A stretch of DNA of 64,000 bases from an uncultured Erythrobacter sp. (lineage in GTDB: Bacteria > Pseudomonadota > Alphaproteobacteria > Sphingomonadales > Sphingomonadaceae): positions 666,610-730,609 of the forward strand of contig CANMSD010000003.1 in NCBI GenBank assembly GCA_947500645.1. The letters run 5' to 3'. A model generated the notes under the pieces. It saw only the letters and a program-made list of their open reading frames with translations. It was not told the origin of the DNA and ran no database searches. Of the stretch, positions 16,916 through 24,179 are shown in pieces. How positions within the stretch are numbered: position 1 is the first letter of the stretch; every line of letters starts with the position of its first letter. Both the position numbers and the translations under genes were made by a program.

Positions 16916-17777
16916 AGAAGAACGGATCGACTGGCCAAACGGCGCGAAGATGGCGCTCAGCGTTGTCGTCAACGTCGAAGAGGGCAGTGAGATGACCATC
17001 GCTCGCGGGGATCGCGGGATGGAGCCGGTTGATGAGTTGGGTGTTTTCGTCAAATCGAAGATGCGCAATTATTCCAATGAGAGTAATTATCTCTATGGGA
17101 TCAAAGCGGGCGCGCCGCGCATCGTCGACCTGCTCAAGCGCTATGAGATCACGGCCAGCTGGACGGTCGCTGCGCTCAGCCTTGAAAATCATCCCGAAAT
17201 TGCCGAAGCGATTGTCGAGCTGGGGCATGAACCGGTCAGCCACGGATACCGCTGGATTCACCAGTTCAAGATGGACGAGGATCAGGAGCGCGAGTTCATT
17301 CGCAAGGCTGTGACCAGCATTGAGAAAACATGCGGCACGCGCCCCTATGGCTGGCTCTCCCGCTATCTTTTGACAGACAACACCCGGCGCCTGCTGTCCG
17401 AAGAAGGCTTCACCTATCACATGGACGATTACTCGGGCGACGTGCCGTTCTGGGATCGTGACACTGTGCCGGGCAAACCGATGTGCATCGTGCCTTATCA
17501 GCTCGATAGCAATGACATGAAAATGTGGACGGACCCGGCGATGACACCGGAGCAATGGCTGTCCTATGCCAAGCGAAACTTTGACCAGCTCTACCGCGAG
17601 GGCGCTCGCGGCAATCCCAAGATGATGAGCCTAGGCCTGCATCTACGGATAATCGGGCGTCCGGGGCGCATCTGGGCGCTGGAAGAGTTTTTCAGGCATG
17701 TGCGCGAGAGCGAGGGGGTATGGATCACCACCCGCAAGGAAATCGCCGATCACTTCATGGCGGAGAATCCGGCTTGA
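16908..17777 (+). CDS. PuuE/cyclic-imidase-like polysaccharide deacetylase-family hydrolase
   Basis: A 289-residue NodB-fold hydrolase closest in pattern to metal-independent allantoinase PuuE and the bacterial cyclic imidases, rather than to sugar deacetylases. Shared features are VVNVEEGSE (residues 20-28), LYGIKAGAPRI, ITASWTVAALSLENHPE, HEPVSHGYRWI with His107 and His112, GWLSRYLLTDNTRRLL, VPYQLDSNDMK and LGLHLRIIGRPGR near the end. Such enzymes open cyclic amides: hydantoins, succinimide, maleimide. Start ATG 16908 overlaps the GFA gene by eight bases; TTG 16890 is an alternative. Together with the amidase upstream it suggests imide to half-amide to dicarboxylate. A sugar deacetylase role looks unlikely, since no export signal is present. 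Confidence 0.82.
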   Translation: MLEEERIDWPNGAKMALSVVVNVEEGSEMTIARGDRGMEPVDELGVFVKSKMRNYSNESNYLYGIKAGAPRIVDLLKRYEITASWTVAALSLENHPEIAEAIVELGHEPVSHGYRWIHQFKMDEDQEREFIRKAVTSIEKTCGTRPYGWLSRYLLTDNTRRLLSEEGFTYHMDDYSGDVPFWDRDTVPGKPMCIVPYQLDSNDMKMWTDPAMTPEQWLSYAKRNFDQLYREGARGNPKMMSLGLHLRIIGRPGRIWALEEFFRHVRESEGVWITTRKEIADHFMAENPA

Positions 17778-18544
17778 GCGCCCAATCTGCAAATTTGCGC
17801 CTGGAAATGGACGGGCAGGTCGCGCACCTTCTGATCGACCGCGCCGACAAGCGCAACGCGTTCAATATGGAGATGTGGCAGGCCATGTCCGGCCTGCTCG
17901 ATCAGGTCGAGCGCAATGCGGAGGCGCGTGTTCTCGTTTTGCGCGCGGCGGAGTCGGGTGCATTTTGCGCAGGCGCCGACATTAAGGAGCTGCTTGCCAA
18001 TAAGGATGACGCGGACTGGCGCAGCGCCAATCAGGCGGCGATCAATCAGGTACAGCACAAGCTTGCTCGGCTCGACATGCCGACCATCGCCTGGGTCGAA
18101 GGTGATTGTGTCGGCGGCGGCTGCGGATTGGCTCTGGCCTGCGATATGCGGCTGGCGACAGACAAGGCGCGGTTCGGGATCACTCCGGCCAAGCTGGGGC
18201 TGGTTTATCCGCTGCATGATGTAAAATTGCTGGTCGATCTGGTTGGACCGGGGCAGGCGCGGCGGATGCTCTACACCGGTGTGCTTCACGATGCTGAAGA
18301 AGCGCAACGCATCGGTCTGATCGAGCAGGTCACGGATAGTCCGGACGAGGCGATCGCTGCACTGCTTTCGGCTAGCCCGCATTCGATCCGTGAGAGCAAG
18401 CGGATGATCCGCTTTGTGCTCGATGGGCAGGCCGAAGAAAATGAAGAGACGGCGGAGATGTTCGCGCGGGCTTTCACTATGCCTGATTTTGCTGAGGGCA
18501 CCGAGGCGTTTGTAGAGAAGCGAACACCGGATTTCGGCGAATGA
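17774..18544 (+). CDS. Enoyl-CoA hydratase/isomerase
   Basis: A 256-residue crotonase-fold protein. It has RADKRNAFNMEMW, the oxyanion loop AGADIKELL, then VEGDCVGGGCGLALACDMR, and FGITPAKLGLVYP. One of the two classical hydratase glutamates appears replaced, since the second position reads PAKLGLVYPLHD, so isomerase or another crotonase chemistry is possible. The start is TTG 17774 in a TTGA overlap with the preceding stop. An upstream ATG at 17720 would add unrelated residues. Its stop overlaps the VOC gene by four bases. Probably acts on a CoA ester in the same pathway. Confidence 0.87.
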   Translation: MSAQSANLRLEMDGQVAHLLIDRADKRNAFNMEMWQAMSGLLDQVERNAEARVLVLRAAESGAFCAGADIKELLANKDDADWRSANQAAINQVQHKLARLDMPTIAWVEGDCVGGGCGLALACDMRLATDKARFGITPAKLGLVYPLHDVKLLVDLVGPGQARRMLYTGVLHDAEEAQRIGLIEQVTDSPDEAIAALLSASPHSIRESKRMIRFVLDGQAEENEETAEMFARAFTMPDFAEGTEAFVEKRTPDFGE

Positions 18545-19443
18545 GCATCGCCCACGGTACAATCTTGGGTGGACTGTCCACCGTTCCCAATCTTGAAACG
18601 GCGCTGCGGGGTTATCGCGATTGTCTGGGGTTGGAACTGGTCGAGCAGGGCGCGCTTGACGATGACCTGGCGGCAAGCTGGGGGTGCTCGGCCAACGCTG
18701 GCTCGCCTTATGCCGTACTGCGCCCCAGAAGTGGGGAGCCGTGCTGGTTCCGCCTGGTCGAACAGCCCGCCCACCCAAATTTCCAGCCGACGCGCAGCTA
18801 TGGTTGGGCCGCATTTGAGTGCACGGTCGAAGATGTCTGGCGCTGGCCGGAAGTGGTCGAAGATGCAGGCTTCCAGATCGTCGGCCCGCCCAAAAAGCTA
18901 GAGAATATCGAACCAGCCTTCATCCCTATGCAGGTGCTGGGGACAGGCCGAGAGATGGTCTATCTCAATCAGGTCTTGAACGACATGCCGGGTACGGATT
19001 TGCCGCGCGCGAATTCGGCAGTGGATCGGATCTTCATCGTCGTGCTGGCGACCCCCGATCGCAATGCGAGTGTCGCCTGGTATACCGACAGGCTGGGGCT
19101 TACCCGCGGCGCCGACTACACCCTGCCTTACTCTATGATCAACAACGCCTTTGGCCTGCCAGCTGAGACGCAAACGACGATCACCATGGTTAGCTACGGC
19201 AAGATGCCGATCGTGGAAGTGGATGATTATCCTGCCGAGGCAACGACGCGTGCGCGGCATCAGGATATGCTGCCTCCCGGCAATGCGCTGGTAACGCTGG
19301 CTGTGCGCAATCTCGATGTCTGTGATGTTGAGTGGATTGCACCGCCCAGTGCCCGCAAAGGCGTGCTCTATGAAGGACGCCGCGCTGCCACGACCATTGG
19401 CGCTGGCGGTGAATTGGTCGAATGTGTGGAGGTTGGGCGATGA
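18541..19443 (+). CDS. Two-domain VOC (glyoxalase/dioxygenase-fold) protein
   Basis: A 300-residue protein with two vicinal-oxygen-chelate modules, about residues 5-140 and 155-300. The first shows LGGLSTVPNLETALRGYRDC and WAAFECTVEDVWRWPEV, the second DRIFIVVLATPDRNASVAWY and VECVEVGR. VOC proteins include glyoxalases, epimerases and extradiol dioxygenases. The dioxygenase metal triad is not obvious, so I make no reaction call. It overlaps its neighbours by four bases on both sides, so it is part of the same transcript. Methylmalonyl-CoA epimerase-like or lyase-like chemistry would fit. Confidence 0.8.
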   Translation: MSIAHGTILGGLSTVPNLETALRGYRDCLGLELVEQGALDDDLAASWGCSANAGSPYAVLRPRSGEPCWFRLVEQPAHPNFQPTRSYGWAAFECTVEDVWRWPEVVEDAGFQIVGPPKKLENIEPAFIPMQVLGTGREMVYLNQVLNDMPGTDLPRANSAVDRIFIVVLATPDRNASVAWYTDRLGLTRGADYTLPYSMINNAFGLPAETQTTITMVSYGKMPIVEVDDYPAEATTRARHQDMLPPGNALVTLAVRNLDVCDVEWIAPPSARKGVLYEGRRAATTIGAGGELVECVEVGR

Positions 19444-20204
19444 TTGCTCGCCGATTGGCCGGCCTTCTCGCGCTTTGCCTTGCGGTCACCACACCGCTCA
19501 AGGCTGAAGATGGAACCACTGCGAGGCAAGTGGTTGAGCGAGGCATCGCTGCGCATGGAGGGGAGCGCTTCCTCGATCCACAAACGCTTATGCTTCGTGG
19601 CACAGCAATTTTCTACGATCCCAAGACCGGCGAGGTGCGATCGCGAGCCGATGATTACCGCATGTGGCGTGAATTTGAGCGCGGAAGGCAGGTTGCACAT
19701 GGTGCTGATGGCAAGGTGCGCATTGTCGCCAAATCGGGCGAACGTGTGCTGTTCGAGGTCGGCTATGATGGTGAAGTGACGTGGACCCAGAATGGCATCA
19801 TGCCAAAGGCACAGGCCGATGCATATTGGGCCAACAATTTCGGCTTTGGCATCATTCGTTCGGCGCTGGATGACGGGTTCACGCTTAGCTTTGCGCCACC
19901 TCGTAACATCAACGGCCATGATGTTTCGCTGGTGCGAATTACCGACCCCGGCGGACAAGAAACTTTGTTCGGTTTCGACGCTGAAAGCGGCTTCATCCGC
20001 TATATGGCGTTCGACAGCCCGCGTGGATTTCATGAGCGCATATATGACGACTTTGTCCGCTTGCCGGAGAGCAATTGGGTCCAGGCGCGCTCCGTCACGC
20101 TGCTCTACGATGGTGTGATGAGCAACACTGTGTTGTGGGAGTCGGTGACAATTCGCGAGCCGATTGAAAGCGGCGTATTCACTCCGCCAAAGGAGGGTGG
20201 ATAG
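19440..20204 (+). CDS. Secreted protein of unknown function (LolA-like beta fold possible)
   Basis: A 254-residue exported protein. Residues 1-22 form a signal peptide (MIARRLAGLLALCLAV... ending LKAED). The mature part begins RQVVERGIAAHGGERFLDPQ, a start common to periplasmic lipocalin/LolA-like beta proteins, and contains alternating beta strands such as YDGEVTWTQNG and NINGHDVSLVRITDPGGQE. No lipobox cysteine. ATG 19440 overlaps the VOC stop (ATGA). I do not recognise the family with certainty. Location inside the catabolic chain suggests a periplasmic carrier or binding role next to the TonB receptor. Confidence 0.75.
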   Translation: MIARRLAGLLALCLAVTTPLKAEDGTTARQVVERGIAAHGGERFLDPQTLMLRGTAIFYDPKTGEVRSRADDYRMWREFERGRQVAHGADGKVRIVAKSGERVLFEVGYDGEVTWTQNGIMPKAQADAYWANNFGFGIIRSALDDGFTLSFAPPRNINGHDVSLVRITDPGGQETLFGFDAESGFIRYMAFDSPRGFHERIYDDFVRLPESNWVQARSVTLLYDGVMSNTVLWESVTIREPIESGVFTPPKEGG

Positions 20205-20509
20205 TGCCGCTTTTCGCATTTTATTGCCGCGACGGTGAGCGCGGACCGCAATTGCGCGAGCAGTTTCTGGCCGCGCACCTCGACCATGTTGAAGCGCACA
20301 TTGATGACTATGCAGTTGCCGGCCCGCTCAAACAGGGTGAGGAAACGGTTGGATCGTTGCTGGTTATCAAAGCTGAAGACGAGGTTGAGGCGCGCGCCAA
20401 GTTCGAAGCAGATCCATACTTCACGGCTGGAGTATGGCAGTCGATTCGCGCATCGGAATTTCGCGGTGTGGCAGGTGACTGGGTCGGCGGCGCAGCCTGG
20501 AAGAAGTAA
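20204..20509 (+). CDS. YciI-like protein
   Basis: A 101-residue YciI-family protein, a small ferredoxin-like fold with a conserved His-Asp pair (AAHLDHVEAHIDDYAVAGPL). The C-terminal half reads LVIKAEDEVEARAKFEADPY and is standard. Start is GTG 20204, sharing one base with the preceding stop. The family is usually dimeric; roles in dehalogenation or muconolactone-type steps are known for relatives, but none can be fixed here. Last gene of the rightward chain; the AhpD-like gene converges on it with 11 bases between the stops. Confidence 0.83.
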   Translation: MPLFAFYCRDGERGPQLREQFLAAHLDHVEAHIDDYAVAGPLKQGEETVGSLLVIKAEDEVEARAKFEADPYFTAGVWQSIRASEFRGVAGDWVGGAAWKK

Positions 20510-20520
20510 ACGAATGCTGG

Positions 20521-21120
20521 CTAGTCGGGCTTGTGTCGTCCAGCTTCCCAGACATCGGCTGAGTATGTCTCACTTGCGAATGCGAGCGGTTTGTCTTCCA
20601 GTTCGGTCGCAAGCGTATCGTTCCAGCGATTAAGGAAGCCGAACAGGCCGATCATGCCCATGATCTCCATGATTTGCTGGCGAGAGAAATGCTTCTTCAG
20701 CTCTCGAAAATGTTCGTCGGTGGCAGCGTTGGGCTGCGTCCCAGCGGCAAGCGCCAAGTCCAATGCACTTCGCTCGGCCGCGCTGAATAGATCGCTGGTC
20801 TGATATTCCCACACCTTGGCGATCTTCTCGGCATCACCGCCTGCCATATGCGCGGCTCCATGCGCAGTGTGAGCTTGGCAGTATCGGCATCCGGCTGCTC
20901 CGCTCGTGATGGTCGCAATAAGGCGCTTGAGCACTGGATCAAGCGCTCCCGGTTTGTAAATCACCGCGACCAGCTGCTCCATGGCTGCCAGAAACTCCGG
21001 CCAATGCGCCATGGTCAGCACATCATTGGGCGTGAACCCCATGATTTTCTCGGCATAGGCGAGGCTTGTGCGCGTTTTCTCGGGCAAATCCGCGCGCGGA
21101 ACCGGCGCGATCCTGCTCAT
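20521..21120 (-). CDS. Carboxymuconolactone decarboxylase/AhpD-like protein
   Basis: A 199-residue alkylhydroperoxidase D-like protein. The redox pair is in AAGCRYCQAHTAHGAAH (Cys-x-x-Cys with following histidine), and the helix DLFSAAERSALDLALA is typical. ATG 21120 overlaps the stop of the quinone oxidoreductase gene (ATGA). The longer in-frame extension upstream lies inside that gene and is rejected. Members act as peroxidase partners or as gamma-carboxymuconolactone decarboxylases; the CxxC form points to thiol peroxidase chemistry. It ends the leftward three-gene operon controlled by operator site 4. Confidence 0.87.
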   Translation of the reverse strand: MSRIAPVPRADLPEKTRTSLAYAEKIMGFTPNDVLTMAHWPEFLAAMEQLVAVIYKPGALDPVLKRLIATITSGAAGCRYCQAHTAHGAAHMAGGDAEKIAKVWEYQTSDLFSAAERSALDLALAAGTQPNAATDEHFRELKKHFSRQQIMEIMGMIGLFGFLNRWNDTLATELEDKPLAFASETYSADVWEAGRHKPD

Positions 21121-22094
21121 GGCAGCAGGACTGTAGAGCCTGTTGTCTTGCCTGATTGCAGGTCGATATGCGCCTGTGCTGCATCGGTGAGCGCATAAGT
21201 CTGACCGATGGTGACGGACAGAGCGCCCTTCTCGAACAGCTTCCACACCCGGGCAGCGCCAGCCGCGCGTTCTGCCGGGTCTTCGTAATAATGAAACAGC
21301 ATGGGACGCGTGTTGAACAGCGAACCCTTCATGGCCAGCACGCCGACGTCGACTTCGCCGACTGGTGCATCCGCGTTGCCGTAATTGATAATCAGCCCGC
21401 ATTTGCCGGTCGCGTCGAGCGAGGTTTCCCAAGTCGATCGGCCAATGCCATCAAACGTTACGCGTACGCCCGCGCCGCCGGTGATCTCGCGGACACGCGC
21501 GGCGGTGTCTTCCTGCTTGTAAAAGATGATGTGGTCAGCGCCTGCTGCGCGCGCAGCATCGGCCTTGGCCTCGGTCGAAACTGTTCCGATCACTTCCGCA
21601 CCGATATGCTTGAGCCACTGCACGAGTAACAGTCCAGTTGCGCCTGCGGCGGCGTGGACGAGGACGGGCCAGCCAGCCTGAACCTTGCCGCAGCGCTCGA
21701 CCAGAAACTCGGTCGTACAAGCCTTCAGGATTGCGGCTGCAGCGGTCTGATCGTCGATGCTATCCGGCAGCCTGAAGAGATGCTCGGCACCGATATTGCG
21801 GTGCGTCGCGTAAGCACCCAAAAGCGGACCAAAGGTGGCGACACGGTCACCCTCTGCAAAATCGCTCACGCCTTCACCGACTGCAACGATCTTCCCCGCT
21901 GCTTCCAAACCCATGGGGCTGGGCAATTCCACCGGATAGATGCCGCGACGGTGATAGGTGTCGATGTAGTTGAGACCTACGGCTCCATGTTCGATCGTCA
22001 CTTCACCGGGCCCCGGTGCAGGATGCTCTTCGGTGATCCATTCGATCACTTCCGGGCCGCCTGTCTGGCGGAAGATGGCGTGGGTGCTCTGCAT
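21117..22094 (-). CDS. NADPH:quinone oxidoreductase (zinc-independent MDR)
   Basis: A 325-residue medium-chain dehydrogenase/reductase of the QorA type. GroES-like domain: EVTIEHGAVGLNYIDTYHRR and GLEAAGKIVAVGEGVSDF. Rossmann domain: VLVHAAAGATGLLLVQWLKH, then ATFGPLL and TFDGIGRSTWETSL. Zinc-ligand cysteines of alcohol dehydrogenases are absent. ATG 22094 is used, because the in-frame ATG at 22136 overlaps the preceding gene. Probably reduces a quinone or an alpha,beta-unsaturated carbonyl, which may be a pathway by-product. Second gene of the operon behind operator site 4. Confidence 0.9.
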   Translation of the reverse strand: MQSTHAIFRQTGGPEVIEWITEEHPAPGPGEVTIEHGAVGLNYIDTYHRRGIYPVELPSPMGLEAAGKIVAVGEGVSDFAEGDRVATFGPLLGAYATHRNIGAEHLFRLPDSIDDQTAAAAILKACTTEFLVERCGKVQAGWPVLVHAAAGATGLLLVQWLKHIGAEVIGTVSTEAKADAARAAGADHIIFYKQEDTAARVREITGGAGVRVTFDGIGRSTWETSLDATGKCGLIINYGNADAPVGEVDVGVLAMKGSLFNTRPMLFHYYEDPAERAAGAARVWKLFEKGALSVTIGQTYALTDAAQAHIDLQSGKTTGSTVLLP

Positions 22095-22099
22095 AACTT

Positions 22100-22738
22100 T
22101 TATGGTCCTTCGGTTTGACTTGGGGCCATGCTGCAACTGGACTGAACCCAGCGCAGATTAATCCCGATCATGCTCGATTCAGGCGCTGCCCAGCTGTAGC
22201 TTTCGGCGCGCACGGGGTCTTCCTTGTGCACATAAAGCACCAGCGATGGCTTGTTTCTGCTGCCGCGAGCCCAGGTGACATTGCGCAAGCGTATCGTCAC
22301 ATCGGGTGCAACCCCGTCGCCCTCGATCAGAATTCGCCCGCCTTGATCGAAAATCGACAGGTTGCGCACGAACGTCCAGTCGGCGCTGCCATCTGGTTTG
22401 CCTGCAAATTTCTTTACCGAGACCCAACATTTGAATTCGCGTGCGAGGCGCAGTTCACTTGCCCCGATTTGCCAGCCGCCTTCGGCTCTGGGTGAAAGGT
22501 CGGGTATCGGATCTGATGTCCACGCGCCTTGCTCTTCACCGAAAGCGTCGATCTCGCGCCATTGCCCGTCTTCGCGCACCTCAAGTGCAATCCATTCAGG
22601 CTCCGGACGCCCTTCTTCTTCGGCGAAATACGCGTCTTCCGTGTTGGTCCAGATGCCGGGCGGAAGCATCTCTTGTGCGGCGAGCGGTGAAGCAAGGGCG
22701 GAAATCGCGAATGCGCAGATAATATGTCGAAGCATCAT
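22100..22738 (-). CDS. Secreted hypothetical protein
   Basis: A 212-residue exported protein not recognised as a known family. Signal peptide about residues 1-22 (MMLRHIICAFAISALASPLA then AQE). The mature part is rich in tryptophan and acidic residues, with beta-like segments WIALEVREDGQWREID, GGRILIEGDGVAPDVTIRLR and KPSLVLYVHKEDP. Two cysteines (KCWVS and SSCSM) could form a disulphide. The operator TTGTCCGGACAA lies 40 bases upstream, so it is the first gene of an operon co-regulated with the catabolic locus. ATG 22735 is an equally good start. Confidence 0.78.
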   Translation of the reverse strand: MMLRHIICAFAISALASPLAAQEMLPPGIWTNTEDAYFAEEEGRPEPEWIALEVREDGQWREIDAFGEEQGAWTSDPIPDLSPRAEGGWQIGASELRLAREFKCWVSVKKFAGKPDGSADWTFVRNLSIFDQGGRILIEGDGVAPDVTIRLRNVTWARGSRNKPSLVLYVHKEDPVRAESYSWAAPESSMIGINLRWVQSSCSMAPSQTEGP

Positions 22739-22777
22739 CCCACAGTAGCTACGAGAAAAAGCTTCGGATGGGAAGAG

Positions 22778-22789
22778 TTGTCCGGACAA
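22778..22789. promoter_or_regulatory. Palindromic operator TTGTCCGGACAA (site 4)
   Basis: Perfect 12-base palindrome, identical to site 1, 40 bases upstream of the leftward three-gene operon. It marks the right boundary of the proposed regulon, just before tRNA-Pro. Confidence 0.75.
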
Positions 22790-22825
22790 ATTGCTGTTTG
22801 GGGCCAATGTCCCTTTATTGAAATC

Positions 22826-22902
22826 TGGTCGGGGAGACTGGATTCGAACCAGCGACCCCCTGTACCCAAAACAGGTGCGCTACCAGGCTGCGCCACTCCC
22901 CG
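22826..22902 (-). tRNA. tRNA-Pro (TGG)
   Basis: 77 bases including encoded CCA. Acceptor stem CGGGGAG/CTCCCCG, D-arm GCGCAGCCTGGTAGCGC, anticodon stem CCTGT/ACAGG with loop TTTGGGT giving anticodon TGG, T-arm GCTGGTTCGAATCCAGT. It lies directly beyond the catabolic locus. Confidence 0.95.
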
Positions 22903-22956
22903 ACCGATTTCAACTTCTCGCATTCGCAAGAAGGGCTTAGCATCGTTAGCCAGTGG

Positions 22957-23033
22957 TGGTGGGCCCGGCAGGACTCGAACCCGCGACCTAGCCGTTATGA
23001 GCGGCCAGCTCTAACCAACTGAGCTACAGGCCC
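22957..23033 (-). tRNA. tRNA with CAT anticodon (elongator Met or Ile2)
   Basis: 77 bases including CCA. Acceptor GGGCCTG with CGGGCCC, D-arm GCTCAGTTGGTTAGAGC, anticodon stem GGCCG/CGGCT, loop CTCATAA. Not an initiator, since the D-arm and acceptor pattern differ. Whether it is elongator Met or lysidine-modified Ile2 is not decided here. Confidence 0.93.
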
Positions 23034-23120
23034 GTCTGGTCCAGCCACGATGCTGCGGAGCCTCTACAGCGCAGTTGCGAATGAGACAAGCACCCGTTTG
23101 CAGCAAAATCGCACAAATTT

Positions 23121-24137
23121 TCAGACGATCACATTGCGCATGATTTCGGCAACACTTGTCGTCGCAACACCGCGCCTGCCCAGATAGGCATAAACCTTTG
23201 TGAACCAGTTGTAGATTGCCTCTACATCCTCGTCGGTTTCGACATATGGCGTGTGCCCCGGCGCGAGCGATGGGCTGTGGAACGAGAGCACGATAACGGG
23301 CAATCCGTCATCGATAGCCATGTCGATGCCGCGAATGGCTTCATCTACGCTAACGCCCTCGGGGGTGAGGGGTATGCGTTCCATAACTCCCAAGCGCGAG
23401 AGCGCGCTGCCCAGGCTCGGCAACTTCTCCTGCAGACGGCGAATAAGGCGCCCCTGACGTCTCAGCATGCCCCAATAGGTGCTGGTTACGGGCAGCTCGA
23501 GCAGTTCCCGCGCCTCATCGACCCAATAGGGCTCAAGAGGATGCGCGGAGTAGTCGGGGCCGTTCTGCTGTGAATAATCGAACAATGATCGCACCGATGT
23601 GTCGGCTACGATGCCAGTCTCTTTCAGCAGATCGGCGGTCTGCGACCCGAGCCCATAGCGCCCGGCACGGTAGATAAGCGGCGGAGCGCCGAACTCCTGT
23701 TCGATTCGATCGCGCAGCTGCGTGAATTTTGCCGCCTCCAGCTCTGGTGGCAGATTGCCGGTGTAGGAATTTTGGGTGCTCACTTCTTCGTCGAACGGCG
23801 GATTGACCCATGGATGCAGCTGCACACCGACTTCTGCCGCCTTTCGCTGCACAGCATCACCGATGATCTCGACCGCTTCAGGGCAAGTGACGATCGGCCA
23901 GTCGACGAGATAGACCGGGACCGCGCCTAGCTTTTCGCAGAACTCCTGAAACCTGCGCAGCTGCGGCACATGCTCAAGGCCGTAGCCATCTTTACAGAAC
24001 GGCTCGTTCCAATCGAACTCCTCCTCCGTATCGACCGTCAGCAACACGCGCTGTCCGAAGCCATCGGCAAACCGCGCATATGCCGAGCGTTCGGGCGGTA
24101 TCAGCATGGATCTTGTTGCTGGAGCAGAAGCGGGCAT
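23121..24137 (-). CDS. NodB-type polysaccharide deacetylase (WalW-like)
   Basis: A 338-residue protein of the carbohydrate esterase 4 fold. It shows LLTVDTEEEFDWNEP, the VQLHPWVNPPFDEE metal-ligand-like segment, YRAGRYGLGSQTADLLKE, TSVRSLFDYSQ and VLSFHSPSLAPGHTPYV. Pattern recalls WalW-type deacetylases associated with surface polysaccharides. No signal peptide is evident, so it may act in the cytoplasm on precursors. Start ATG 24137 has GGAGGAG seven bases upstream; the in-frame ATG at 24164 lacks one. It follows the degenerate sensor kinase by 42 bases and may be co-transcribed with it. Substrate unknown. Confidence 0.83.
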   Translation of the reverse strand: MPASAPATRSMLIPPERSAYARFADGFGQRVLLTVDTEEEFDWNEPFCKDGYGLEHVPQLRRFQEFCEKLGAVPVYLVDWPIVTCPEAVEIIGDAVQRKAAEVGVQLHPWVNPPFDEEVSTQNSYTGNLPPELEAAKFTQLRDRIEQEFGAPPLIYRAGRYGLGSQTADLLKETGIVADTSVRSLFDYSQQNGPDYSAHPLEPYWVDEARELLELPVTSTYWGMLRRQGRLIRRLQEKLPSLGSALSRLGVMERIPLTPEGVSVDEAIRGIDMAIDDGLPVIVLSFHSPSLAPGHTPYVETDEDVEAIYNWFTKVYAYLGRRGVATTSVAEIMRNVIV

Positions 24138-24179
24138 GAAAGCGCTCCTCCTCTCGTGGATCAACGGAGATGCTGGAGC

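Noticed and set aside
22826..23033. Integration hotspot at the tRNA pair, with the catabolic locus as a genomic island
   Set aside because: No integrase and no direct repeat of a tRNA end was found at the other visible boundary; the left end of the locus is outside the window, so it cannot be shown.
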